From Nocardioides humilatus (lineage in GTDB: Bacteria > Actinomycetota > Actinomycetes > Propionibacteriales > Nocardioidaceae), in contig NZ_VUJV01000004.1 in assembly GCF_008373755.1 (NCBI RefSeq), forward strand, positions 106,314-170,313: a stretch of DNA of 64,000 nucleotides, written 5' to 3'. Under the pieces are notes generated by a model that was given only the letters and a program-made list of their open reading frames with translations, made no database searches and was not told the origin of the DNA. Positions 1-7,759 of this stretch are shown here, piece by piece; the stretch's first letter is position 1, and each line of letters begins with the position of its first letter. The position numbers were made by a program, and so were the translations under genes.

Positions 1-818
1 CGCGCTACACGACGACGCCGAGCGTCGAGGGACTCTCCCAGTCGCAGGCCGAGGCCAAGATCGACGACGCCGGGCTCGAGGTCGACTACGCCGACGCGGT
101 CTACTCGACGAGTGTCGACGAGGGCGACGTCGTCTCGAGCGACCCCGGCCCCGGCGAGCGGATCCTCCCCGGCGACACGGTCACCGTGACCCTGTCGCTC
201 GGCGAGGAGGTCCACGACCTGCCCAACCTGCGCGGCAAGACCGTTGCGGAGGCCAAGGACCTCTTGGCCGAGGTCAAGCTGATCGCCAGCGACAACGTGC
301 GCGAGCGGTGGTCCGAGCACGTGCCGAAGGGCCAGGTCATCGGCACCGACCCGGAGTTCGGCACGAAGAAGGCCAAGAACCTCCCCGTCAACGCGGTGGT
401 CAAGCTCACGGTGAGCAAGGGCCGCAAGCCGCTGCCCGTGGGCGACTGGGTCGGCCACAGCTTCGACCGCGCGAAGCAGGTGCTCGAGCGTCGTGGCCTG
501 GTGGTCACCGTGTCGGACCACGAGTACAGCGACACGGTCGACGAGGGCGACGTCATCAGCCAGGACCCGACCGGCGGCTCGCTCTTCAAGGGTGACCCGG
601 TCACCTTCGTCGTCTCCGACGGTCCGGAGCTGATCGAGGTCCCGCGGGTCTTCTACGAGCCGACCGACCAAGCCGTCGACGAGCTCGAGGACCTCGGGTT
701 CGAGGTCGAGATCAGGCACGCCGCGATCTACTTCACCGGCGACCGCGCCTACTCGACCGACCCGCCTGCCGGCACGATGGCCCCGAGGGGCAGCACGATC
801 ATCGTCTACGTCGTATGA
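1..818 (+). CDS. C-terminal PASTA region of a Ser/Thr protein kinase (5' end outside window)
   Basis: The frame is open from the first bases, so only the C-terminal part is present. It consists of four consecutive PASTA repeats of about 65 residues, each with the D-x-L/A-x-x-G-L-x-V core and an S-x-D-P-x-x-G turn (for example SSDPGPGERI and ISQDPTGGSL), and ends in a short IIVYVV tail with no linker. PASTA domains are extracellular muropeptide sensors of PknB-type kinases. The kinase and membrane segment must lie upstream. The class II DAHP synthase and plsC further along suggest a PknL-like position, which is inference. A secreted PASTA protein without a kinase domain cannot be excluded from this fragment. 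Confidence 0.85.
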   Translation, partial: RYTTTPSVEGLSQSQAEAKIDDAGLEVDYADAVYSTSVDEGDVVSSDPGPGERILPGDTVTVTLSLGEEVHDLPNLRGKTVAEAKDLLAEVKLIASDNVRERWSEHVPKGQVIGTDPEFGTKKAKNLPVNAVVKLTVSKGRKPLPVGDWVGHSFDRAKQVLERRGLVVTVSDHEYSDTVDEGDVISQDPTGGSLFKGDPVTFVVSDGPELIEVPRVFYEPTDQAVDELEDLGFEVEIRHAAIYFTGDRAYSTDPPAGTMAPRGSTIIVYVV

Positions 819-847
819 CCCGGCGATGACCCGGCGATGACTCAGGC
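815..847 (+). repeat. Near-perfect 11-bp tandem repeat over a stop/start junction
   Basis: Two exact copies of ATGACCCGGCG (815-825 and 826-836) are followed by a degenerate third copy, ATGACTCAGGC. The first copy contains the TGA stop of the PASTA gene. The third begins with the ATG of the EamA gene. Eleven is not a multiple of three, so each copy puts its ATG in a different frame. Confidence 0.8.
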
Positions 848-1754
848 GGTGACGCAGGCGAGTCGCCGTACCTCCTTGTTGGCGGCGGGCGCCCTGCTGG
901 CCATGACGGCGGGCTGGGGCAGCACCTTTTTTCTCATCAAGGACCTGCTCGACCGGGTGCCGACGGTCGACTTCTTGGCGGTGCGCTTCCTCATCGCAGG
1001 CGCCGCCATGCTCCTCGTCGCTCCTCGCGCGATCGGCCGGCTCTCCCCCACCACGCGACGCCGCGCCGTCCTCCTCGGCAGCGTCTACGGCGTCGCCCAG
1101 ATCCTGCAGACAGCAGGCCTCGCCCACACCCCGGCGAGCGTGAGCGGCTTCATCACCGGGCTGTACGTCGTCGCCACCCCCGTCATCGCCGCCGCCCTCC
1201 TCCGCACGCGGATCACCGCGATGACGTGGGCAGCCGTCGTGCTGGCGACCGCCGGACTCGGTGTGCTCACCCTCGACGGTTTCTCCATCGGCTACGGCGA
1301 GGCGATCACGCTGGTCGCGGCGATCCTCTACGCCTTCCACATCGTCGGGCTGGGCGCCTGGTCGACCCCGGCCGACGCGCTGGGGATGTCGATCCTCCAG
1401 GTGCTGGTCATCGCCGGCATCTGCCTGGTCGCGGCGCTCGTCTCGGGCGAGGCGGGCGTCGTCCTGCCCGACCGCGGCGCCGACTGGGTCTCGCTCGTCT
1501 ACATGGCGCTGGTCGCCGGAGCGGCCGCGATGCTCGCGCAGACGTGGGCCCAGGCCCACCTCCCGCCCACGCGGAGCGCGATCATCATGAGCATGGAGCC
1601 CGTCTTCGCGGCGTTCTTCGCCGTCCTGCTGGGCGGCGAGTCCGTGACCGGCCGGATGCTCTTCGGCGGGCTGATGGTGCTGACCGCGATGGTCGTGGTC
1701 GAGGCCCTGCCGCGACGCAAGATCGAGGCGGAGGTCACCCACCTCGCGGTGTAG
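837..1754 (+). CDS. EamA/DMT-family transporter
   Basis: A 305-residue, very hydrophobic protein with about ten predicted membrane helices arranged as two EamA repeats (roughly residues 15-145 and 150-290). Typical family features are the early GWGSTFFLIKDLL segment, a TPASVSGFITGLYVV stretch and a second-repeat SMEPVFAAFFAVLLGGE motif. DMT exporters move small metabolites or amino acids across the cytoplasmic membrane; the substrate cannot be read from sequence. The ATG lies 18 bases after the upstream stop, inside a tandem repeat, with no clear Shine-Dalgarno, so translation may be coupled to the kinase gene. It ends in a short charged cytoplasmic tail. Confidence 0.88.
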   Translation: MTQAVTQASRRTSLLAAGALLAMTAGWGSTFFLIKDLLDRVPTVDFLAVRFLIAGAAMLLVAPRAIGRLSPTTRRRAVLLGSVYGVAQILQTAGLAHTPASVSGFITGLYVVATPVIAAALLRTRITAMTWAAVVLATAGLGVLTLDGFSIGYGEAITLVAAILYAFHIVGLGAWSTPADALGMSILQVLVIAGICLVAALVSGEAGVVLPDRGADWVSLVYMALVAGAAAMLAQTWAQAHLPPTRSAIIMSMEPVFAAFFAVLLGGESVTGRMLFGGLMVLTAMVVVEALPRRKIEAEVTHLAV

Positions 1755-1834
1755 TCCGCCCCGTGTGCTCCGACCTCTGGACCGCGGCGCTCCGCAGGAG
1801 CACCATGGAGGGTCTGGGGGCAGAAAGGGCACCC

Positions 1835-2317
1835 ATGGCCAGTCACGTCATCATCCTCAACGCGACGATCCCGGCACCACCGAGCGTGGTCTGGGACGTG
1901 ATCACCGATGTCGGCCGCGCCGACCAGATCTTCCGCAGCGTCAGCGGGAGCGAGAAGCTCACCGAGGGCGACTACGGCGTCGGCACCGTCTGGCACGAGA
2001 AACGGACGCTCTTCGGCCACCACGGCGAGGAGGAGCTCCACGTCGTCGAGTGCGAGTCCGAACGACGCTCCGTCGTCGACACCAAGCTCGGCCACGACAC
2101 GATCCGGACGGCCTACCGCCTCACGCCTCAGGGCGCGAGCGGCGGGCAGACCCGTTTCGCCATGACGACCACGATGATCGAGTCCGATCGGACGCCTGCG
2201 GAGAAGCTCAGCTGGAAGTTCTTCGGCGGCTTCAGCTACGACCGCACCAAGCGGATGCTCGAGCACGATCTGCAAGATCTGGAGGCAGAGGTCAAGCGCC
2301 GGACAGTGCCGGCCTGA
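1835..2317 (+). CDS. SRPBCC-family protein (polyketide cyclase/START-like)
   Basis: Encodes 160 residues of the START/SRPBCC fold. The N-terminal strand (ATIPAPPSVVWDVITDVGRAD) and a C-terminal long helix (FSYDRTKRMLEHDLQDLEAEV) are typical of members that bind a hydrophobic ligand in a deep cavity. No catalytic residue is diagnostic. I chose the ATG at 1835 because an AGAAAGGG ribosome-binding site sits six bases upstream; an in-frame ATG at 1805 would add ten residues and lacks this site. It lies 80 bases after the exporter and 29 bases before the DAHP synthase, all on one strand, so a shared transcript is plausible. Ligand and role are unknown. Confidence 0.8.
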   Translation: MASHVIILNATIPAPPSVVWDVITDVGRADQIFRSVSGSEKLTEGDYGVGTVWHEKRTLFGHHGEEELHVVECESERRSVVDTKLGHDTIRTAYRLTPQGASGGQTRFAMTTTMIESDRTPAEKLSWKFFGGFSYDRTKRMLEHDLQDLEAEVKRRTVPA

Positions 2318-2346
2318 AGGCCGCCCACCGCCTAGCCTCGACGACC

Positions 2347-3402
2347 ATGGTCGTGGTCATGGCGGCGGACGCCACCGCTGAGGACGTCGCGCACGTCGTC
2401 GAGCGCGTCGAAGCGCTCGGCGGCAAAGCCTTCGTGTCCCAGGGTGTGGTGCGCACGATCATCGGCCTGGTCGGCGACATCGACGGCTTCCACGGCCTCA
2501 ACCTGCGCGCGATGCGCGGCGTCGCTGCCGTGCACCGGATCTCCGACCCCTACAAGCTCGTCAGCCGCCAGCACCACCCCGAGCGCTCCACGGTGTGGGT
2601 CGGCAAGGTCGGCGCCCAGGTGCCGATCGGGCCGATGACCTTCACGTTCATCGCGGGTCCCTGTGCGGTCGAGACCCCCGAGCAGACCCTCGAGGCGGCC
2701 ATCATGGCCAAGGCCGCCGGTGCCACGCTGCTGAGGGGCGGGGCCTACAAGCCGCGCACCTCGCCGTACGCCTTCCAGGGACTCGGCCGCAAGGGCCTCG
2801 ACATCCTCGCGGCGGTCGGCGAGGCGACCGGACTCCCCGTCGTGACCGAGGTGGTCGATGCGCGCGACGTCGCCGAGGTCGCCGAACAGGCCGACATGCT
2901 GCAGATCGGCACCCGCAACATGGCCAACTTCGGCTTGCTGCAGGCGGTCGGCGAGGCGGGCAAGCCGGTCCTGCTCAAGCGCGGGATGACGGCCACGATC
3001 GAGGAGTGGCTGATGGCGGCTGAATACGTCGCGCAACGCGGCAACCTCGACATCGTGCTCTGCGAGCGCGGCATCCGGACCTTCGAACCGGCCACCCGCA
3101 ACACCCTCGACATCTCCGCCGTCCCGATCGCGCAGTCCGCGAGCCACCTGCCGGTGATCGTCGACCCGTCGCACGCCGCCGGACGCCGCGACCTGGTCGT
3201 ACCGCTCGCCCGGGCCGCGATCGGCGTGGGCGCCGACGGGGTCATCGTCGACGTCCACCCCGACCCGGAGGTCGCCCTCTGCGACGGCCCGCAGGCGCTG
3301 CACGGGTCGGAGCTGCGCGCCCTCGCGCAGGCGGTCCGCCAGCTGCCCCCACTCGTCGGCCGCGGACCCGCCGAAGCGGCATCGATCACGCCGGCGGGTT
3401 AG
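2347..3402 (+). CDS. aroF: 3-deoxy-7-phosphoheptulonate synthase, class I beta (AroF/AroA type)
   Basis: A 351-residue DAHP synthase, which condenses phosphoenolpyruvate with erythrose 4-phosphate in the first step of the shikimate pathway. Residues 1-70 form a ferredoxin-like regulatory domain (MVVVMAADATAEDV onward). The TIM barrel follows with FIAGPCAVET, the PEP-binding LLRGGAYKPRTSPYAFQGLG, LLKRGMTATIEEWL, ERGIRTFE and IVDPSHAAGRRD. The set matches the Bacillus/Thermotoga-type enzyme, whose N-terminal domain mediates end-product feedback. A second, unrelated DAHP synthase (class II) lies 9 kb downstream, so the two enzymes probably differ in allosteric control. The start is the first ATG giving a complete regulatory domain. 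Confidence 0.95.
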   Translation: MVVVMAADATAEDVAHVVERVEALGGKAFVSQGVVRTIIGLVGDIDGFHGLNLRAMRGVAAVHRISDPYKLVSRQHHPERSTVWVGKVGAQVPIGPMTFTFIAGPCAVETPEQTLEAAIMAKAAGATLLRGGAYKPRTSPYAFQGLGRKGLDILAAVGEATGLPVVTEVVDARDVAEVAEQADMLQIGTRNMANFGLLQAVGEAGKPVLLKRGMTATIEEWLMAAEYVAQRGNLDIVLCERGIRTFEPATRNTLDISAVPIAQSASHLPVIVDPSHAAGRRDLVVPLARAAIGVGADGVIVDVHPDPEVALCDGPQALHGSELRALAQAVRQLPPLVGRGPAEAASITPAG

Positions 3403-3437
3403 AGTCCCTACGACTTCAACCGGGGGGTCGTTCCAAG

Positions 3438-4448
3438 ATGAGGTACTGCACCAACTGCGGTCACCAGCTCGGCATCGGGCGGTACTGCACCAATTGCGGT
3501 GCCCGCGTGCCGGTCCCGCCCGCCGACGCACCCGCCAGCGTGGAGGACTTCCCCACCGCGGTGCGGCCCGGCGAGATCCCGCCGCTCCATCCGTACGGCG
3601 ACAACCCCCTCGACACCTCGCCGCCTCCGCCGCTCGGTCCAGCGCCGTCGACCGCGCGCTACCCCTTGTTCGCCGACACGGTCTCCGCTGCGGAGCCCCC
3701 GGCCGCTCCCCCGACGGATCCGGCTCCGTTCCCTGTCGTGGTGCCGACCGTCCCGCTCAGTGATGGCGGTGGCGGTCGCGGCCGCGGGAAGGGCCGGCGC
3801 GCGGTCTTCCCGTGGATCTTCGCCTTCCTGCTCCTTGCTGTCGTCGCGGCCGTCGGCGGCCTGCTCCTCATGATCGGCGGGTCCGGCGACGAGGATCCTT
3901 CACGGCCCGACCCCGAGCGCACGCACAAGGTCGACCACAAGCCGTCGGAGACGGCCGGGTCCTCGACCCCCGACACCGAGGCCGGCCCGCTGACGCCAGC
4001 CGACGTCGACGTGCCCGACACCGCACCCCCGAGCCTCGACAGCGACGGCCAGGAGGTCACCTTCGGCGCCGGCAACATGCTCGACGACGACCCGCGCACG
4101 AGCTGGCGGATGGTCGGCGACGGCACCGGATCGGTCATCACGTTCACCTTCGACAGCCCCGTCACGATCACCGAGGTCGGGCTCATCAACGGCTATGCGA
4201 AGAACGACCCCATCCACGACTGGTACCAGGGCAACCGCCGCATCACCGACGTCACTTGGGTCTTCGACGACGGCGCCGAGGTCACCCAGGAGCTGGCCGC
4301 CACCAGGTCGATGCAGACCACCCCGATCGACGGCGTCACGACGAGCACGATCGAACTGCGGCTGGACGGCGTCACCGCACCCGGCGACGGGCCCGACGCC
4401 CGCGACTTCACCGCGATCAGCGACGTGGAGATCGCCGGTCAGAGGTAG
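3438..4448 (+). CDS. Zinc-ribbon, single-pass membrane protein with C-terminal discoidin/NADase-type glycan-binding-like domain
   Basis: A 336-residue protein. Residues 4-20 carry two CTNC knuckles (C4, C7, C17, C20), forming a short zinc ribbon. A Pro-rich linker follows, then one transmembrane helix (about 118-143, WIFAFLLLAVVAAVGGLLLMIGG), an acidic/Ser-Thr linker, and a C-terminal beta-sandwich (about 205-336) beginning VTFGAGNMLDDDPRTSWRM. The D-x-x-x-x-T-x-W start resembles F5/8-type discoidin domains and the NADase-type glycan-binding domain of actinobacteria. The ribbon would be cytoplasmic and the sandwich outside, binding cell-wall glycan or another surface ligand. Function is unknown. 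Its stop overlaps the end of a convergent small ORF. Confidence 0.75.
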   Translation: MRYCTNCGHQLGIGRYCTNCGARVPVPPADAPASVEDFPTAVRPGEIPPLHPYGDNPLDTSPPPPLGPAPSTARYPLFADTVSAAEPPAAPPTDPAPFPVVVPTVPLSDGGGGRGRGKGRRAVFPWIFAFLLLAVVAAVGGLLLMIGGSGDEDPSRPDPERTHKVDHKPSETAGSSTPDTEAGPLTPADVDVPDTAPPSLDSDGQEVTFGAGNMLDDDPRTSWRMVGDGTGSVITFTFDSPVTITEVGLINGYAKNDPIHDWYQGNRRITDVTWVFDDGAEVTQELAATRSMQTTPIDGVTTSTIELRLDGVTAPGDGPDARDFTAISDVEIAGQR

Positions 4449-4714
4449 AGGTCGGTCCCGTCCGCGCGAGGTCCTACCCGCGGCGTGAACCCGTCCGGCG
4501 CCTCCCGCCGCCGCGTCCCCCGATCGACCATCTCAGCCCCGGCAGCCTGCCGAGCCCCGACCTGCCCGGCGAGCTCAGCGGCCAGGTCGACGTACTCATC
4601 GGTCCAGCGCCAGCGCTGCCCGAACGTGCTGTCCGGGTCATCGATCGCCGCCGACAGCCGCCGCATGCGGCCATAGACGTCCCGCACCGGTGACTGCGCC
4701 GCCGACACCTCCAT
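4439..4714 (-). CDS. Hypothetical 91-residue protein
   Basis: A short minus-strand frame starting MEVSAAQSPVRDVYGRMRR and ending DGTDLYL. Composition is mixed and protein-like, with helical stretches such as WRWTDEYVDLAAELAGQVG, unlike the Arg/Pro-rich products of antisense frames here. Its stop lies ten bases inside the 3' end of the convergent zinc-ribbon gene. A GTG eight codons upstream (VWSTDGSSMEV) is an alternative start. I recognise no family. It abuts the hairpin repeat on the 5' side of the DUF222-HNH gene, so it could be a remnant of a longer gene. Coding status is uncertain. Confidence 0.4.
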   Translation of the reverse strand: MEVSAAQSPVRDVYGRMRRLSAAIDDPDSTFGQRWRWTDEYVDLAAELAGQVGARQAAGAEMVDRGTRRREAPDGFTPRVGPRADGTDLYL

Positions 4715-4766
4715 GGATGACCCATCGGTCGACCACACCGCCGGTTGAGGAGCCCCGAGCCCCTGG

Positions 4767-4816
4767 TTCGTCGAGTAGTCCGAGGCGCTAGCCGAGGACG
4801 TATCGAGACGCCGCGA
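4767..4816 (+). repeat. Dispersed hairpin repeat, family B, copy 1
   Basis: Contains CGTCGAGTAGTCCGAG, then GCGCTAGC, then CGAGGACGTATCGAGACG. The outer arms (TCGAGTAGTCC against TCGATACGTCC as reverse complement) form an imperfect hairpin. A closely related copy in the same orientation lies at 6338-6388, on the other side of the DUF222-HNH gene. Confidence 0.75.
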
Positions 4817-4891
4817 CGTTCCTACGGCCTTCTCCACAGCGCTGAAGTCGGTCGAGGGGTAATGTCGGTGGTCTCGTGTTGAATATGGAAC

Positions 4892-6244
4892 ATGAACCGG
4901 ACGACCAGCGAACTCCTCGACGACCTCGCCACCGGCGTGGGTCTGCGGCGTCGAGTTGAGGTCGAGGAGTTCAGCAACCTGATCGCCTGGGCTGATGCCA
5001 ACGTGGTCGACGACCCCGAGGGCGCGGCGACGATCCGGGACTCCTACGTCGATACCGGCATCCCGATCGCCGGGCCCAGTGCACCGCTGGTGTCGGAGTT
5101 CGCTCTCCAGGAGCCGTGCGCCACCCTCGGGAGGTCGCTGGACTCGGGTCGGACCTACGTCGGGAACGTGATCGAGGTCGGCTGGCGACTCCCCGCCATC
5201 CGCGACGCGGTGCTCGCCGGGAAGGTCCCGGTCTGGAAAGCGCTCAAGGTCGCCGAACGCACTCGCAGCCTGTCGCCGGAAGCCGCGGCGTTCGTCGACC
5301 GCCACCTCGGCTTCGCTCTCGGCGGCTGCACCTGGACCCAGATCGACCGGGTGGTCATTGAGGCGATCGACCGGTTCGACCCCGACGCTGCGGAAGAACG
5401 ACGCCAGGACGCCGCGGACCGGCGGCACTGCACCATCGACCTCCAAGAGACCACGGACGGGGTGGTCGGCCAGGCCTCAGTGCTGGATCTTGCTGATGCC
5501 CTCGCCCTGGAAGAAGCGGTCGCCCGCCGCGCCGAGGAGCTCCGCCTCTCCGGGTCCACCGACTCGTTGGACGTACGTCGTTCGATCGCGTTAGGGGAGA
5601 TCGCTCGCGGCGACCTCTCCCTCGACCTCCCGATCGCTGATCCCGAGACTGGTGAGATCAAGAAGACGTTGAAGGGCCGCACCCTCGAGCTGCGGGTCCA
5701 CCTGTCCGAGGCCGCGATCACCGGCAGCACTCCCAACACTGCCGTCGAGCCCGCCAACGTGGCCCGGCTGGAGAACACCCAGACTCCGATCACCGTGGAG
5801 CAGATCCGCGCCTGGGCCGCCGCCGAGGGCACCACGGTCATCGTGCGGCCGGTGATCGACCTGGCCGGCCACCATCCGATCGACTCCTACGAGATCCCCG
5901 ACCGGCTCCGGTTGATCGTGGAGATGCGCGACCCGTACTGCCGAGCACCGCACTGCACCCGCCGCGCCGAACACTGCGACCTCGACCATGTCGTGCCCCA
6001 CAACAAGGGCGGACCGACCTGCCCCTGCAACCTCGTCCCCCTCTGCCGGCGACATCACCGGGCCAAGACGTTCGAGTTCTGGGTCTACGAGATCCTCGAA
6101 CCCGGCCTCTACCTCTGGACCTCAAAGAACGGTCGAAGATTCATCGTCGGACCCCAAGGCACCCACGCCCTCGAACCACCCGTCCCCAGATATCCCGCGG
6201 ACGACGAACCACCCTGGGCCGACCCCGGCTTCCCCGAACACTGA
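4892..6244 (+). CDS. DUF222 / HNH endonuclease domain protein (13E12-repeat family)
   Basis: A 450-residue protein. Residues about 30-300 form the helical DUF222 region (SLSPEAAAFVDRHL, RRQDAADRRHC and LADALALEEAV stretches). Residues about 345-395 form an HNH nuclease fold with zinc-binding pairs and catalytic histidines (YCRAPHC, HCDLDHVVPHNKGGPT, CRRHHRAKTF). The C-terminus is Pro-rich. The family is multi-copy in actinobacteria and related to the REP13E12 sequences of mycobacteria; its role is unsettled, with mobile or selfish behaviour suspected. HNH residues appear intact. It stands alone between two copies of a hairpin repeat. A TAATGT box at about 4862 could be a promoter -10. Confidence 0.92.
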   Translation: MNRTTSELLDDLATGVGLRRRVEVEEFSNLIAWADANVVDDPEGAATIRDSYVDTGIPIAGPSAPLVSEFALQEPCATLGRSLDSGRTYVGNVIEVGWRLPAIRDAVLAGKVPVWKALKVAERTRSLSPEAAAFVDRHLGFALGGCTWTQIDRVVIEAIDRFDPDAAEERRQDAADRRHCTIDLQETTDGVVGQASVLDLADALALEEAVARRAEELRLSGSTDSLDVRRSIALGEIARGDLSLDLPIADPETGEIKKTLKGRTLELRVHLSEAAITGSTPNTAVEPANVARLENTQTPITVEQIRAWAAAEGTTVIVRPVIDLAGHHPIDSYEIPDRLRLIVEMRDPYCRAPHCTRRAEHCDLDHVVPHNKGGPTCPCNLVPLCRRHHRAKTFEFWVYEILEPGLYLWTSKNGRRFIVGPQGTHALEPPVPRYPADDEPPWADPGFPEH

Positions 6245-6577
6245 CCGCGTTCGACCACCCATCGCTTGATGACCCCGCCCACCAGCGGGGCCATCGGCAT
6301 GCCCGGACCCGGAAGCGCCCGCTACTGCCGACTTCCGCTCGTCGAGTAGTCCGAGCGCTCTGGCGCGAGGACGTATCGAGACGCCCGCAGCCGACTGCCG
6401 AGAGCACGCTCGGTGCGTGTCGAGCTGATCGGCGCTGATCGAATCAACCAGGTTGATCGGATCGCCGCCAGTAACCCGCGGGGCTGCTTCGCAAGCGCCC
6501 GAAATTGCCGCTCGCAGCGTGCGGAGCTGCCAACTAGCGGACGCGATGTGTTGCTGGGCGTTGGGGTGGAGACCACA
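6245..6577. other. Intergenic region without a recognisable gene
   Basis: Holds hairpin repeat copy 2 (6338-6388) and a perfect 7-bp inverted repeat, ATCAACC-a-GGTTGAT, at 6443-6457. I see no coding frame with convincing composition and no RNA gene. Confidence 0.5.
6338..6388 (+). repeat. Dispersed hairpin repeat, family B, copy 2
   Basis: Same order of blocks as copy 1: CTCGTCGAGTAGTCCGAG, a variable loop CGCTCTGGCG, then CGAGGACGTATCGAGACG. It is directly oriented relative to copy 1 and lies about 95 bases after the stop of the DUF222-HNH gene. Confidence 0.75.
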
Positions 6578-6613
6578 ACGACCCCCGACCCGTGTTCCCG
6601 GGTCGGGGGTCGT
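6578..6613 (-). terminator. Strong hairpin terminator after the collagen-like gene
   Basis: A perfect 15-bp stem (arms 6578-6592 and 6599-6613, ACGACCCCCGACCCG) closes a six-base loop immediately downstream of the minus-strand stop at 6621. There is no marked U-tract on either side, which is common in high-GC actinobacteria. Confidence 0.75.
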
Positions 6614-6620
6614 CCCGATG

Positions 6621-7337
6621 TCAGTTCGTCGAGTCGCCGGAGACGATCACGTAGAACCGCTTGCGCGCGCCCGGCATGGTGACCGTGCCGTCGCTGTTGC
6701 GAGGACTGACCACGAAGTGAGTCGTCTCGTTGGTGCCCGGGGGGGCGCAGACGACGACGTTGGCCACGCCGCACACGGTCGTCGAGATCTCACCGGAGAA
6801 CTCCGGGTTGGAGTCCGGGTTCGGCGACCGCCCGTTGGTGACTCCGTCGGCGTTCTGGTCGAGCTGGTTCTGCAAGGCGATGACGGCCACCAGGCCGTTG
6901 TTGCTCAAGTCCTCTCCGGCATTGATGTAGACGTTGCCCGATGCGCGAAGAGAGTTGTTCTCCGGCAGCGGCAACGTGTTGGGGAGGGTCGGATAGGCAG
7001 CCGCGATCGTGAAGCCCCCCGACTGAGCCTCGATCTCACCAGCAGCATTGATCAGCAGCCAGCGCCCTGCACCGGCAGGACCGGCTGGACCCTGGGGCCC
7101 CTGCGGGCCCACTGGCCCAGCCTGCCGGGCACCGTCGGAGAGGTCCGCGAGGCGAACGCCGCCGTCCCTGATGTCCCGGGAGCGCAGGGTGCCGTCGGTG
7201 ACGTCGATGGACCGCACCGAGTCGTCGACGATGTCAGCCGATCCGATCTGGGCCACTGCATAGGAGGTGCCTCCGAGGGAGACGACGAGGGCCGCGACTG
7301 CGACCGCCAATGAGGGGCTGGGCTTGGGGACACGCAT
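6621..7337 (-). CDS. Secreted collagen-like protein
   Basis: A 238-residue protein. An N-terminal signal or anchor helix (SLAVAVAALVVSLGGTSYAVA) is followed by residues about 33-65 with a repeating pattern (SADIVDDSVRSIDV, TDGTLRSRDIRDGG). A short Gly-x-y collagen tract (GPVGPQGPQGPAGPAG) comes next, then a C-terminal domain of about 150 residues with two cysteines (VCGVANVVVC) ending in YVIVSGDSTN. The start at 7337 is supported by GGAGG a few bases upstream. Short collagen tracts followed by a globular head occur in phage fibres and bacterial surface proteins, so surface display or secretion is inferred. It is divergent from another secreted protein with the same style of repeat. The target is unknown. 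Confidence 0.75.
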   Translation of the reverse strand: MRVPKPSPSLAVAVAALVVSLGGTSYAVAQIGSADIVDDSVRSIDVTDGTLRSRDIRDGGVRLADLSDGARQAGPVGPQGPQGPAGPAGAGRWLLINAAGEIEAQSGGFTIAAAYPTLPNTLPLPENNSLRASGNVYINAGEDLSNNGLVAVIALQNQLDQNADGVTNGRSPNPDSNPEFSGEISTTVCGVANVVVCAPPGTNETTHFVVSPRNSDGTVTMPGARKRFYVIVSGDSTN

Positions 7338-7759
7338 GAAGGACCTCCAGAGAGAACGGATGGTGCTGTCCGCATGGATTCGGAGACCTCGGTCACACCG
7401 ACGGGTCCCTCGGCGTGTCGCGGCAACACGCCGAGACGGTCGAGCGTCGCGCGGCATGCGCTCCGATCTGACAGGTACAGGGCGAGGTCGTCTCAGCGAG
7501 TCGGTCGTCTCAGCGGTAAAGGAGACTCGCGGGCACTGTGGCCACTGACCCAGAGCAATGCTGAGTGTGGTCCGTGGTCTCTGTCGGAAGCGGCACCTCC
7601 CTTCGGGAGGCACCGACGTGCACGCCAATGCCGCTCGGCCTGCGCGCAATTGCGGCCGTTGCTGGGCCGGCTTGGCGAGCAGCGAATGACTCGGACTCGG
7701 TACGACGACGGCCAAACGGGCGCATAGTGAAGGACTCCCGCCCGACTGAAAGGCCCGCC
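7338..7759. other. Divergent intergenic region between two secreted-protein genes
   Basis: This 422-bp region must contain both promoters. A small hairpin with six-base arms (CCTCCC/GGGAGG) lies at about 7596-7610. I cannot identify a convincing -35/-10 pair or operator. Open frames across it have shadow-like composition. Confidence 0.4.

Noticed and set aside
6443-6457. Palindrome ATCAACC-a-GGTTGAT as an operator
   Set aside because: It lies about 200 bases after a stop codon and over 100 bases beyond the end of the other flanking gene, with no promoter nearby, so no regulated gene can be named. Noted only in the intergenic entry.
7585-7615. Terminator-like hairpin in the divergent region between secreted-protein genes
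   Set aside because: The stem has only six perfect pairs, no gene ends there and no U-tract follows.
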